Part shown: positions 25,383 to 33,470 of the stretch, in pieces
How positions within the stretch are numbered: position 1 is the stretch's first letter
Layout of the letters: every line of letters begins with the position of its first letter
Source: Lachnoclostridium sp. MSJ-17
GTDB taxonomy: Bacteria > Bacillota > Clostridia > Oscillospirales > Acutalibacteraceae
Reading direction: 5' to 3'
Length of the DNA stretch: 44,626 nt
Assembly: GCF_018918205.1 (NCBI RefSeq)
Contig: NZ_JAHLQB010000017.1
Coordinates: 1-44,626, forward strand
The notes under the pieces: model-generated
What the model saw: the letters and a program-made list of their open reading frames with translations, nothing else
Told to the model about the DNA's origin: nothing
Databases searched by the model: none
Position numbers and translations under genes: made by a program

Positions 25383-25949
25383 TTATCCGTATATAAAATC
25401 CCTGAGCATCTGCTTACCGTCGGGAGTCATTATCGATTCGGGGTGGAACTGCACTCCGTACACCGCAAAATCCCTGTGCTGCACCGCCATTATCTCGCCG
25501 TCGGAAGTCCTCGCTGTGATTTTTAGGCAGTCGGGCATGGTGTCAGCGTCTGCCGCGAGGGAGTGATACCTCGCTACGGGCGCGGTCTCGGGGCAGTTCT
25601 TAAAGAGAATGCAGGTCTTGTCGAACTTAACGCCGCTCTGCTTGCCGTGCATGAGCTGCTTTGCGTAGGTGATCGCGGCTCCGTATGCCGCGCAGATTGC
25701 CTGATGACCGAGACAAACGCCGAGTATCGGTATCTCGCCGCCGAGCTGCTTTACAACGTCGATGATGACTCCGGCGTCCTCGGGACGTCCCGGACCCGGC
25801 GAGAGGATTATTCTGTCGGGTTTCAGGGCGCGTATTTCGTCAACTGAAAGCTCGTCGTTGCGGATAACCTTTATTTCCGGCTCGAGCTCGCCGACGTACT
25901 GGTAGAGATTGTATGAAAAGCTGTCGTAGTTGTCGATAAGCAGTACCAT
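25383..25949 (-). CDS. trpG: anthranilate synthase glutaminase subunit
   Basis: A 188-residue class I glutamine amidotransferase supplying ammonia to TrpE. The triad is visible: Cys79 in ILGVCLGHQAI, and His169 and Glu171 in GVQFHPESIMTP. LSPGPGRPEDAG is the usual oxyanion region. Its ATG overlaps the trpE stop by one base (TAATG). In some Firmicutes the trpG product also serves p-aminobenzoate synthase; no pab genes are visible here. Confidence 0.96.
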   Translation of the reverse strand: MVLLIDNYDSFSYNLYQYVGELEPEIKVIRNDELSVDEIRALKPDRIILSPGPGRPEDAGVIIDVVKQLGGEIPILGVCLGHQAICAAYGAAITYAKQLMHGKQSGVKFDKTCILFKNCPETAPVARYHSLAADADTMPDCLKITARTSDGEIMAVQHRDFAVYGVQFHPESIMTPDGKQMLRDFIYG

Positions 25950-27412
25950 TATTCCACCTCCTGCGCAAGCTCAAGCGCGCGTAAGGACGATTTCGCCTTG
26001 TTGAGGCACTCCTCAAATTCCTTTTCGGGGTTCGAGTCGGCGACGATTCCCGCGCCGCTTCTGACGAATACCCTGCCGTTTTTCTTGTAGGCGATGCGTA
26101 TCGCGATGCAGGTGTCCATGTTGCCCGTGAAGTCGATGTATCCGATAGCGCCGCCGTAGATGCCGCGCTTGTTGTTCTCGAGGTCGCCGATAAGCTGACA
26201 GGCGCGTATCTTGGGCGCGCCCGAGAGCGTTCCCGCCGGAAGCACCGCTTCTATCGCGTCGAGAGCGTCCTTGCCGGGGCGTATCTCACCTCTGACGGTC
26301 GAGCCGATGTGCATTACGTGGGAGTAACGCTCGATAGAATGAAGCTTTTCGACAGAGACGGTGCCGAAGCTGCTGATTTTGCCGAGGTCATTCCTGCCCA
26401 GATCGACGAGCATGTTGTGCTCGGCAAGCTCCTTCTCGTCCGCGAGCAGCTCGCGCTCGAGCTGTAAATCCTCCTTCTCGGTCTTTCCGCGGGGTCTTGT
26501 TCCGGCTAAGGGGAAGGTGTGGAGAACTCCGTCCTCGAGCTTTACGAGGGTCTCGGGCGAGGCTCCCGCAACCTCGACGTCCGTTCCCGAGAAGTAGAAC
26601 ATGTAAGGCGAGGGATTTATCGTGCGCAGAACCCGGTAGGTGTTGAGCAGGCTTCCCTCAAACGGCGCGCTCAGGCGGTTTGAGAGCACTATCTGGAAGA
26701 TGTCGCCCTCGCGGATATGCTTTTTCGCACGCTCTACCATGCCGCAGTATTCGTCCTTATTGAACAGCGGAGTGACCCCGCCTGTGAGCTTACCGCTCTT
26801 TTCCTGGGATTTTTTGCCGCTTTTGAGCAGTCCGGCGAGGTTATTGAGGTCTGAAACGGCTCTGTTGTAGCCGTCCTCGCCGTCGTCGAGCCGCATATTT
26901 ACAATGAGAATTATCTTCTGTCTGACGTTGTCGAAGGCGATGACCTTGTCGAACAGCATGAGGTCGACGTCCTTGAAGGCTTCGCTGTCCTCGACGTTCC
27001 GCTTTACGCTCGGCTCGCTGTAGCCGAGGTAGTCGTAGGAGAAGTAGCCCACCAAGCCGCCCGTGAACGGCGGAAGATAATCAAAGCGCGGGCTTTTGTA
27101 ACGCGACAGAAGCGTGCGCAGGTAGTCAGACGGATTGTCGGTATGCATCACGGTATCGCCTGCCTTCATCTCGCCGTCGATGCAGGTTATCTCCATTTTC
27201 GGGTCAAAGCCGAGGAAGGTGTAGCGTCCCCAGCGGTCGTTTGCCTGGGCGGATTCGAGCATGTAGCAGTGTGTGGAAACCGATTTGAGTACCCTCATCG
27301 TCTCGATAGGCGTGGTGAAGTCCGAGAGCAGCTCAAAGCTCAGCGGCAATACGTCGTATTTGCCCGTCGCCGCGATTTCGAGCGCTTCGGAAAGCGTTGG
27401 CAAAACCTTCAT
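25949..27412 (-). CDS. trpE: anthranilate synthase component I
   Basis: A 487-residue chorismate-using enzyme. The N-terminal regulatory domain contains YMLESAQANDRWGRYTF, matching the LLES tryptophan-feedback motif of TrpE. The catalytic domain carries LAGTRPRGKTEKED, DLGRNDLGKI, PAGTLSGAPKIRA and IRIAYKKNGRVFVRSGAGIV. This supports TrpE rather than PabB. ATG 27412 is chosen over an upstream in-frame start because GGAGGT (27420-27425) lies 7 bases upstream. It is the first gene of trpEGDCFBA, behind a T-box leader. Confidence 0.97.
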   Translation of the reverse strand: MKVLPTLSEALEIAATGKYDVLPLSFELLSDFTTPIETMRVLKSVSTHCYMLESAQANDRWGRYTFLGFDPKMEITCIDGEMKAGDTVMHTDNPSDYLRTLLSRYKSPRFDYLPPFTGGLVGYFSYDYLGYSEPSVKRNVEDSEAFKDVDLMLFDKVIAFDNVRQKIILIVNMRLDDGEDGYNRAVSDLNNLAGLLKSGKKSQEKSGKLTGGVTPLFNKDEYCGMVERAKKHIREGDIFQIVLSNRLSAPFEGSLLNTYRVLRTINPSPYMFYFSGTDVEVAGASPETLVKLEDGVLHTFPLAGTRPRGKTEKEDLQLERELLADEKELAEHNMLVDLGRNDLGKISSFGTVSVEKLHSIERYSHVMHIGSTVRGEIRPGKDALDAIEAVLPAGTLSGAPKIRACQLIGDLENNKRGIYGGAIGYIDFTGNMDTCIAIRIAYKKNGRVFVRSGAGIVADSNPEKEFEECLNKAKSSLRALELAQEVE

Positions 27413-27432
27413 AATAATGACCTCCAAAAAAT

Positions 27433-27715
27433 AAAAAATCCTTAACAGAATACAAGCTCTGTTAAGGACGAATAAACGAAATTATCCGCGGTGCCACCTT
27501 AAATTCACGGCGTGACCCGTGCGCTTAGCGGGATACCTGCATATCCCCGGCAAATGACGTCTGCCTTCAACGTCGCAGAATACTCCGCGCGTAAACGCGT
27601 TTGACTGCGCCCTCAGCGGTCCATTTGACAACTTGTTTCTCACCCGGCTCTCAGCGCCGCGGGCTCTCTGTAAAGGCATGATTGCCGTTATCTCCGCTTC
27701 AACGGTTTAATTTAT
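27433..27715 (-). ncRNA. tryptophan T-box leader (UGG specifier) with terminator
   Basis: Read on the minus strand, the leader carries the hallmark T-box sequence AAGGTGGCACCGCGGA (27485-27500). This is followed by an intrinsic terminator with stem CCTTAACAGA (27467-27458) and TCTGTTAAGG (27449-27440) and a T-rich tail to about 27427. Stem I closes with AGCGG (27698-27694) against CCGCT (27619-27615). Immediately 5' of the latter strand is UGG (27623-27621) followed by A, the expected specifier position, giving tRNA-Trp specificity. Uncharged tRNA-Trp would pair with UGG and the T-box bulge to favour antitermination, so trp genes are made when tryptophan is short. No Trp-rich leader peptide is present. 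Confidence 0.94.
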
Positions 27716-27727
27716 GAAATTGATAGA

Positions 27728-27756
27728 ATTATAGCACGGCGAAGGTAAAAAGTCAA
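27728..27756 (-). promoter_or_regulatory. trp operon promoter
   Basis: On the minus strand TTGACT (27756-27751), a 17-base spacer and TATAAT (27733-27728). Transcription would begin near 27720, at the base of the T-box leader. Confidence 0.9.
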
Positions 27757-27776
27757 TAGGTTTTTGACATCTTTTG

Positions 27777-27805
27777 TAGACAAGACCGACAGGGTTTGAT
27801 ATAAT
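27777..27805 (+). promoter_or_regulatory. promoter of the C39-like/deaminase-like operon
   Basis: TAGACA (27777-27782), 17 bases, TATAAT (27800-27805), with an extended -10 TG at 27797-27798. Its -35 lies 20 bases from the divergent trp -35, so the two promoters are back to back. Confidence 0.82.
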
Positions 27806-27831
27806 AACTTAATAGAAAAGGGGGCTTTCTC

Positions 27832-28680
27832 ATGCGTTTTATGTCAATATCCGCGCGGCTTTTTCTCGCCTGCGCCATGTCCGCCGCTGTTCTTGCGGGC
27901 TGCGTGACAAATGCGGAAACCTCCGTTCCCCAAACGACCACAGCTGCAGCCGTTGCCGCAACCGCTGATACCGCGACCATAGACACCGCGACCGCCGACA
28001 CTGCGGCTGACGGCACCGCTCCCGCTGCTGACGAGTCCGCGCCCGATGTTCATCAGATAAAAATCGAGCCTATGCTTCAGGACGAGCTTGAGTCGGGCTG
28101 CGAGATTTACGCGGCGGTGACTTTGCTCGGCTTTTACGGCTATGAAGCCGACGCTCAGGATTTTTCGCAGAATTACATACCCGTCCGCGAAAATTATTCG
28201 GACGGCTGCGGCTACTACGGCCCCGATTTGTACAGCGCGTTCGCCGGAGAGCCGGAGTTCGGCTACGGCGCGTACGCTCCCGTGCTCACGAACGCGATAA
28301 ATGATTATCTCGGCGACAACGACTCTGACGACAGGGCTGAAACCGTGTACGGCCTCACGCTCGGCGGGCTGTGTGAAAAATATATTTCCCGCGGCATGCC
28401 CGTCATGGTCTGGATAACCACCGACATGGAGCTGCCCGAGGAATTCATCAGTTGGACTGTGGACTATGCCGACGAGAACGCCAAAACCGAGGTCGGCGGC
28501 GAGTTTTCGTGGCCTGTTAACGAGCACTGCATGCTCCTGACCGGTTACGACGACGAAAACTTCTGCTTCGCGGATTCGCTCGACGCGGCAACGGTATGGT
28601 ATGAAAGGGAACAGTGCGAGAGCGTTTTTGCAGAGATGGGCTCGCAGGCGGTTGTCCTGTTACACCCGACGGAGGACTGA
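27832..28680 (+). CDS. C39-like cysteine peptidase lipoprotein
   Basis: A 282-residue lipoprotein: hydrophobic signal and lipobox AVLAGC, then an Ala/Thr/Asp-rich low-complexity linker built of DTAT-like units (about 30-70), then a papain-like domain of the Peptidase_C39_2 type. Catalytic candidates are Gln83 in PMLQDE, Cys90 in LESGCEIYAAVTLLGFYGY, His232 in VNEHCMLLTGYDDENFCF and Asp248 in FADS. AAAGGGGG lies 7 bases before ATG 27832 (ATG 27841 is an alternative). Such proteins are surface cysteine peptidases of mostly unknown substrate; C39 relatives inside ABC exporters cut double-Gly leaders, but this one stands alone. It is cotranscribed with the deaminase-like gene, 2 bases away. Confidence 0.85.
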   Translation: MRFMSISARLFLACAMSAAVLAGCVTNAETSVPQTTTAAAVAATADTATIDTATADTAADGTAPAADESAPDVHQIKIEPMLQDELESGCEIYAAVTLLGFYGYEADAQDFSQNYIPVRENYSDGCGYYGPDLYSAFAGEPEFGYGAYAPVLTNAINDYLGDNDSDDRAETVYGLTLGGLCEKYISRGMPVMVWITTDMELPEEFISWTVDYADENAKTEVGGEFSWPVNEHCMLLTGYDDENFCFADSLDAATVWYEREQCESVFAEMGSQAVVLLHPTED

Positions 28681-28682
28681 GT

Positions 28683-31148
28683 ATGGCGTATTTCGGAAAA
28701 TTTTATCTTGACAAGGAAAAGGATATCATCGTTGAGCTTGACCTGACCGACGGCGTTATGAGCTATCTGCTGCGCACTCCGTACCACGCGAAGGGCAATC
28801 TCATCACAAACCTCGCCAACCTCTGTTCGCTTCCTCTGAGTAAGGGCGAGGACGGCTTGAAGGTCATAAAGGGCGAGGTTCCCTGTTATGTCGACGAGCG
28901 CAACCGCGAGGTCTATGTGCTCAGGCTTGCGGACACGAAGGTCGCGAATATCTATCCCGGCGGCGAAATAGAGCGCAAGGCGTACATTCCAGCCATTTCA
29001 AAGACCCTGATGAGCCAGACCAAGGACTACCGCCTCGACGTCAGGAAAACTCTCGTCAAGACCTATATCCGCCGCGAGTACAAGTTCCGCACCGACCTGC
29101 ACACCCACATGAGCGCGAACCTCGACGCGGATTTGCTGATAGCCCTCGGAATTTACCACCGGATCAGATATCCGTTATACTATATAAAAAAGCTTAACCT
29201 GCGCTGCACTCAGGAACAGCGCGAACAGCTCGCTCAGCGCAGAAAGGAAGCCGCCAAGCAGTTTGAGGACAGCCCGCTCAGCGGCAAGTACCTCACGCGC
29301 AAAATCGACGACAACACCTTCATCAATTTCGCGGACTTTATTTTGAACAACCTTGAAAACGCGGAGTACAACATACCCAAGATTCGCGCGTCGCTGACGA
29401 TACTCAAGGACGGTCAGGCGGTGTTCACGAACCTCGAGAAGGTCTATCTCTACCGCTACGTCTTTACAAAGGGCGTTCCTTACGGCGAAAATATTTCTAT
29501 CGATAATTACCGCGATATCCCCGACGCGGACGTCGCTGACGCGGTCGGAAAGATGATCTCCGACGGCAAGAGCGAGGATTACCGCAATCTGACTCTGTTT
29601 CAGAACAAGCTGCTCTGGATCGCGCGCGGAGCTAAAAAGCGCGGAGTCAGCTATCTCGAGATATCCGACACGAGCCTTGCAAAGCCCGAAGCGGCGGCTC
29701 ACACCCTCGCTCAGGCTCACGATATCCTGCCCAAGGTCGAGCGTGAAACAGGGGTTACCCTGCGATTTCTGGCGGCTCTGCGCAGGATTCCGCTGACTAT
29801 CGTGCGCGACAGAGCAGGCGCGTTTGAGGATACTCAGCGGCAGCTGAGCACTATCAGCGCCATAGCCGACGACCCTTATGTCGCGGGAAGCGACATCGTC
29901 GGCGAGGAGATAAACGATATCCGCGAGCTGCGCGCCGTGATAAATGAGCTTGTAAAGATCGCGGCGGAGCACAGCGGGTTTGTGATACGCATTCACGCGG
30001 GCGAAAACGACGGACTCCGCGACAACGTGGCGAATTCCCTCGCCTGCGTGCGCGAGGCTCTCGCCGAGGGTCAGCCCATGCCGCGCCTGAGGATAGGCCA
30101 CGGTCTGTACACCGCGAATCTCCGTTCTCAAAAGGGAAAGCAGCTGATCAACGACCTGCGCGAAAACAAGGTCGTGCTGGAGTTCCAGCTGACCTCAAAC
30201 GTCCGGCTCAACAACCTCAGCTCGCTTGATAACCACCCGATACGCCGCTATCTGCGCGGCGGAGTGTTCTGCGTTCAGGGCACCGACGGAGGAGCGCTCT
30301 ACGGCACCGATTCGATCGACGAACAGCTCGCGCTCGAGCGTTTGCTTGACCTCTCGTATGAGGACATGCTCGCGATGAAGCATGCCGAGGAGGTGGTGCG
30401 GAAGTCGAGCATGCGCGATTTTGAGGAGAAAAAGAGGACGTTTGAAAAGCTCCTCACCTCAGGAGTTGAGGAGTATCTGAGCGAAAAAATCGCGCAAGCC
30501 GTACCCGAGGAGCCGGATATAGTTATCGCGCCGCAAAAGCTCGACAGCGCGGTCTGTCTGAGCGGACAGATACGGGAGATACCCGCCGGAAAGGTGCCTG
30601 TAGTCGTGCTCGGCGGAAGCTTCAACAGCAGCCGTCACTCAACGCGCGTAAAGGAGCCGATGCTCGGACTGCTCAGGGAGCTTACCGGGCGGCTCGACCC
30701 TGAGCGGTTCTGCTTTGTGATAGGCAGCCGTCTGACGGGCTACGAGCGCGAGCTGCTAAGACTCTCGGACGGAAGGTTCGAGGTTTTCGCGATCGTCCCG
30801 ACAAGGATAACCGCCGCCGAAGCCCGCCGCCTCCAAAAGAGCGGGGTAGGAGTGCGGGTGTCGATAGAGCCGACGAGAATGGGACTCTACAAGAGCTTTG
30901 CCTACGAGATATTCAAGCGCAGACCGTCCGTGGTCATTGCTCTCGACGGCAATTCCGCCGGCGCGAACACTATTCAGGAGGCGAAGAACGGCAAAAGAGA
31001 AGCGCGGATATTCGTCAACCGGCACGCGCGGATTCTCTGCGAAAAGGCGAGAGCCATTCAGGGCTATGTGAGCTTCATCGAGGACGAGAGCTCCGCTCAG
31101 GCGATTCTCCGCGACGCGCAGAGGGTCTGGGAGAGAAACAGCGAATAG
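28683..31148 (+). CDS. adenosine/AMP deaminase-like protein with extra C-terminal Rossmann-like domain
   Basis: An 821-residue protein. After an N-terminal region of about 130 residues comes a deaminase-type TIM barrel: metal ligands HTH at 140-142 (FRTDLHTHMSANLDADLL), the HAGE motif at 438-441, His473 in RIGHGLY and Asp535 in GTDGGALYGTDS. In classical adenosine deaminases the last motif has two Asp; here the second is Gly, so substrate handling may differ. A separate alpha/beta domain follows (about 637-800): VPVVVLGGSF, FCFVIGSRLTGYE, EVFAIVP and VIALDGNSAGANTIQEAKNG, resembling SLOG/LOG-type nucleotide-binding Rossmann folds. No signal peptide. ATG 28683 lies 7 bases after GGAGG. Deaminase-superfamily membership is firm; substrate and the C-terminal assignment are not. 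Confidence 0.85.
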   Translation: MAYFGKFYLDKEKDIIVELDLTDGVMSYLLRTPYHAKGNLITNLANLCSLPLSKGEDGLKVIKGEVPCYVDERNREVYVLRLADTKVANIYPGGEIERKAYIPAISKTLMSQTKDYRLDVRKTLVKTYIRREYKFRTDLHTHMSANLDADLLIALGIYHRIRYPLYYIKKLNLRCTQEQREQLAQRRKEAAKQFEDSPLSGKYLTRKIDDNTFINFADFILNNLENAEYNIPKIRASLTILKDGQAVFTNLEKVYLYRYVFTKGVPYGENISIDNYRDIPDADVADAVGKMISDGKSEDYRNLTLFQNKLLWIARGAKKRGVSYLEISDTSLAKPEAAAHTLAQAHDILPKVERETGVTLRFLAALRRIPLTIVRDRAGAFEDTQRQLSTISAIADDPYVAGSDIVGEEINDIRELRAVINELVKIAAEHSGFVIRIHAGENDGLRDNVANSLACVREALAEGQPMPRLRIGHGLYTANLRSQKGKQLINDLRENKVVLEFQLTSNVRLNNLSSLDNHPIRRYLRGGVFCVQGTDGGALYGTDSIDEQLALERLLDLSYEDMLAMKHAEEVVRKSSMRDFEEKKRTFEKLLTSGVEEYLSEKIAQAVPEEPDIVIAPQKLDSAVCLSGQIREIPAGKVPVVVLGGSFNSSRHSTRVKEPMLGLLRELTGRLDPERFCFVIGSRLTGYERELLRLSDGRFEVFAIVPTRITAAEARRLQKSGVGVRVSIEPTRMGLYKSFAYEIFKRRPSVVIALDGNSAGANTIQEAKNGKREARIFVNRHARILCEKARAIQGYVSFIEDESSAQAILRDAQRVWERNSE

Positions 31149-31156
31149 AGAAATTA

Positions 31157-31196
31157 TTTTTTAGGGGTCAGTTTTGTCTGTCCCCTAAAATTTTTC
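31157..31196 (+). terminator. rho-independent terminator
   Basis: TTTTAGGGG (31159-31167) and CAG pair with CTG and CCCCTAAAA (31182-31190), followed by T5. It ends the deaminase-like operon. AT-rich flanks also allow termination from the other strand. Confidence 0.88.
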
Positions 31197-31225
31197 TTGA
31201 CATTGTCGTGCAATACTAATAATAT
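31197..31225 (+). promoter_or_regulatory. promoter of the HD-GYP gene
   Basis: TTGACA (31197-31202), 17 bases and TAATAT (31220-31225), directly after the preceding terminator and 47 bases before ATG 31273. The -35 is perfect; the -10 is a 4/6 match. Confidence 0.68.
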
Positions 31226-31272
31226 TATATTATACAAGCAGTTTATTTTGTCCGAATCGGGGAGGGTTGTTT

Positions 31273-33393
31273 ATGCTTGAGTCAAATCAGGCGCGCATCG
31301 GCAAAAAGAAAAGCTTATTGATGTTCGCGGGGCTGACTGCCTGCGGCATACTTATCAATATTCTCGGCGCGAGGCTAAACGTATGGTTCAAACTGCCGTT
31401 TTACCTCGACAATATCGGCACGATACTGACCGCTCTTGTCGGCGGATATCTGCCGTGCATCGCGGTCGGCTTCTTGTACAACATTATCGCCGGCATCGGC
31501 GACAACATGACGACCTACTACTGCTTTGTCAGCGTGCTCATCGCGTGGGCTGCGGCGTTTTTCGCGAGGACGGGGTGGCTGACGAAGTTCCCGAAGGTTC
31601 TCGCCGCAGTGCTGACCTTCGCCGTGTTCGGAGGAATAGGCGGAGGAATATTGACGTGGTTTTTGTACGGACTCAGCTCCGGCGAGGGAGCTGCCGGTAT
31701 GCTTGCGCAGAATATCGTAAGCATTACGGGAATGAGCCGCTTCACCGCCGACCTGACGGCGAACTTCCTGATCGATATCGCGGACAAGGCGATCTCAACC
31801 GCCGCCGCTCTCCTGCTGTGGAAGCTCCTGCCAAAGAGATTCATCGCCTACTGCGGGGTTTTCAAGGAGCAGATAGCGTTTTTCAGCGGCAGCAGCTCAA
31901 ACGTCAAGCGCAAAAAGCTCTCGCTGCGCGCCAAGGTGCTGCTTCTCGTGGGCGTCTCGTCGACGCTCGTCGCGGTATCTGCCGTGACGGTCTGCATTTT
32001 GCAGTACCACCACGCGACAATTGACAAGTATATCGACGAGGGCAGGCGCGTGACCGCGATGATGGCGCGGAACATCGACCCCGACAGGCTCGATATTTAC
32101 ATTGAAAAGGGCAGGGACGACGAGGAGTACGCCGACATCGAGGATATGCTCTACAGCGTCAACGACAGCGTTCCCGACGTCACCTATATCTACGTTTACA
32201 AGATCACCGAGGACGGCACCACGGTCGTCTTTGACCTCGACACGCCCCAGCTCAAGGCTGACAAGCACGGCGACAGGCTCGAGCACAACATCACAATGCG
32301 GCAGCAGCTCGATGACTTCCTCGCGGGAAAGGAGATCGAGCCGGTCATCACAAACGACGAGTACGGCTGGATGCTGACGGTCTATCAGCCGCTCGGCGAG
32401 GGCGATAATCTCTGTTACGCGGCGGCTGACATGTCAATGGAACGCATGCGCGGCAACGAGGTATCCTTCCTGACGCGGCTTATCTCGCTGTTCATCGGCT
32501 TCCTCTCGCTGATAATGATATTCGCGATGTGGATATCCGACCGTTTCATCACCGAACCCATAAACCGCATAACCGAGGCGACCAACGACTTTGCCTACGA
32601 CACCGCCGAGGCCCGCGAGGAGAGCGTTGAGCGGCTGAGAGATCTGAATATCCACACCGGCGACGAGATCGAGAACCTCTACACCGCTATCCTGAAAACT
32701 ACCTCCGATACCATGGGCTATATCGGCGAGGTTCAGGAAAAGGGCGAGCAGATATCGAAGCTCCAGAACGGTCTTATCATGGTTCTCGCTGACATGGTCG
32801 AGAGCCGCGATCAGTGCACCGGCGACCACATCAAAAAGACCGCCGCCTACACCAAGATCATCATGGAACAGATGAAGCGCGAGGGCATTTACGCCGAGCA
32901 GATGAACGACGGATTCATCGACGACGTTGTTCATTCCGCGCCGCTTCACGATATAGGCAAGATACACGTTCCCGACGCGGTGCTCAACAAGCCCGGCAGA
33001 CTGACCGAAGAAGAATACAAGCAGATTCAGGAGCACACCACCGCCGGAGGAGAGATCATCGACAGGGCAATCGCCTCTATCTCGGGCGATTCGGGATATC
33101 TGCGCGAGGCAAGGAACCTCGCCGCCGCGCACCACGAAAAATGGAACGGCAAGGGCTATCCGCTCGGTCTAAAGGGCGAGGAGATACCTCTGTCAGCGAG
33201 AATAATGGCGGTCGCCGACGTGTTTGACGCGCTGGTTTCGCGCCGCAGCTACAAGACGCCGTTCTCGGTCGACAAGGCGATCGAGATCATAGTCAAGGAC
33301 GCAGGCACGCATTTTGACGAGAAGGTAGTAAAGGCGTTCATCGACGCCGAGGACGAGATCCGCAGAGTCGCGGAGGAGAATAGCGAGGAATAG
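31273..33393 (+). CDS. membrane sensor HD-GYP phosphodiesterase
   Basis: A 706-residue membrane protein. The N-terminal 200 residues hold about five to six helices in a pattern like ECF-transporter S components or 5TM receptor regions (FYLDNIGTILTALVGGYLPC). Another helix (LLLVGVSSTLVAVSAVTVC) leads into an extracytoplasmic sensor of about 160 residues, a further helix, a HAMP-like segment (ITEPINRITEATNDF) and a C-terminal HD-GYP domain: HD at 559-560 in PLHDIGKIHVPDAVLNK, and HHEKWNGKGYP with GYP at 628-630. HD-GYP enzymes hydrolyse cyclic-di-GMP (some act on cGAMP). ATG 31273, 6 bases after GGGGAGGG, is preferred over TTG 31267, which abuts the ribosome binding site. It forms its own transcription unit. 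Confidence 0.92.
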   Translation: MLESNQARIGKKKSLLMFAGLTACGILINILGARLNVWFKLPFYLDNIGTILTALVGGYLPCIAVGFLYNIIAGIGDNMTTYYCFVSVLIAWAAAFFARTGWLTKFPKVLAAVLTFAVFGGIGGGILTWFLYGLSSGEGAAGMLAQNIVSITGMSRFTADLTANFLIDIADKAISTAAALLLWKLLPKRFIAYCGVFKEQIAFFSGSSSNVKRKKLSLRAKVLLLVGVSSTLVAVSAVTVCILQYHHATIDKYIDEGRRVTAMMARNIDPDRLDIYIEKGRDDEEYADIEDMLYSVNDSVPDVTYIYVYKITEDGTTVVFDLDTPQLKADKHGDRLEHNITMRQQLDDFLAGKEIEPVITNDEYGWMLTVYQPLGEGDNLCYAAADMSMERMRGNEVSFLTRLISLFIGFLSLIMIFAMWISDRFITEPINRITEATNDFAYDTAEAREESVERLRDLNIHTGDEIENLYTAILKTTSDTMGYIGEVQEKGEQISKLQNGLIMVLADMVESRDQCTGDHIKKTAAYTKIIMEQMKREGIYAEQMNDGFIDDVVHSAPLHDIGKIHVPDAVLNKPGRLTEEEYKQIQEHTTAGGEIIDRAIASISGDSGYLREARNLAAAHHEKWNGKGYPLGLKGEEIPLSARIMAVADVFDALVSRRSYKTPFSVDKAIEIIVKDAGTHFDEKVVKAFIDAEDEIRRVAEENSEE

Positions 33394-33399
33394 GGGATA

Positions 33400-33438
33400 G
33401 TAGGTAGTTAGTAGTAGAAAGAGTGTACTACCAACTAA
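33400..33438. repeat. TAGTAGGTAGTTAG / CTACCAACTA repeat
   Basis: Imperfect heptamer units of the CAACTAC family in both orientations between the HD-GYP stop and the next terminator, without the structured core. Confidence 0.6.
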
Positions 33439-33470
33439 AAAAACAGAGGCAGCAAGCCTCTGTTTTTTTT
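33437..33470. terminator. bidirectional rho-independent terminator
   Basis: AAAAAAACAGAGGC (33437-33450) pairs with GCCTCTGTTTTTTT (33456-33469) with loop AGCAA. It serves the converging HD-GYP and FliB-like genes. Confidence 0.92.

Noticed and set aside
27413..27720. Trp-codon leader peptide attenuator
   Set aside because: The leader has T-box sequence and specifier instead, and no short open frame with adjacent Trp codons and a ribosome binding site.
29175..30131. Minus-strand open frame (318 codons) opposite the deaminase-like gene
   Set aside because: Catalytic motifs lie on the plus strand; the antisense frame has no support.
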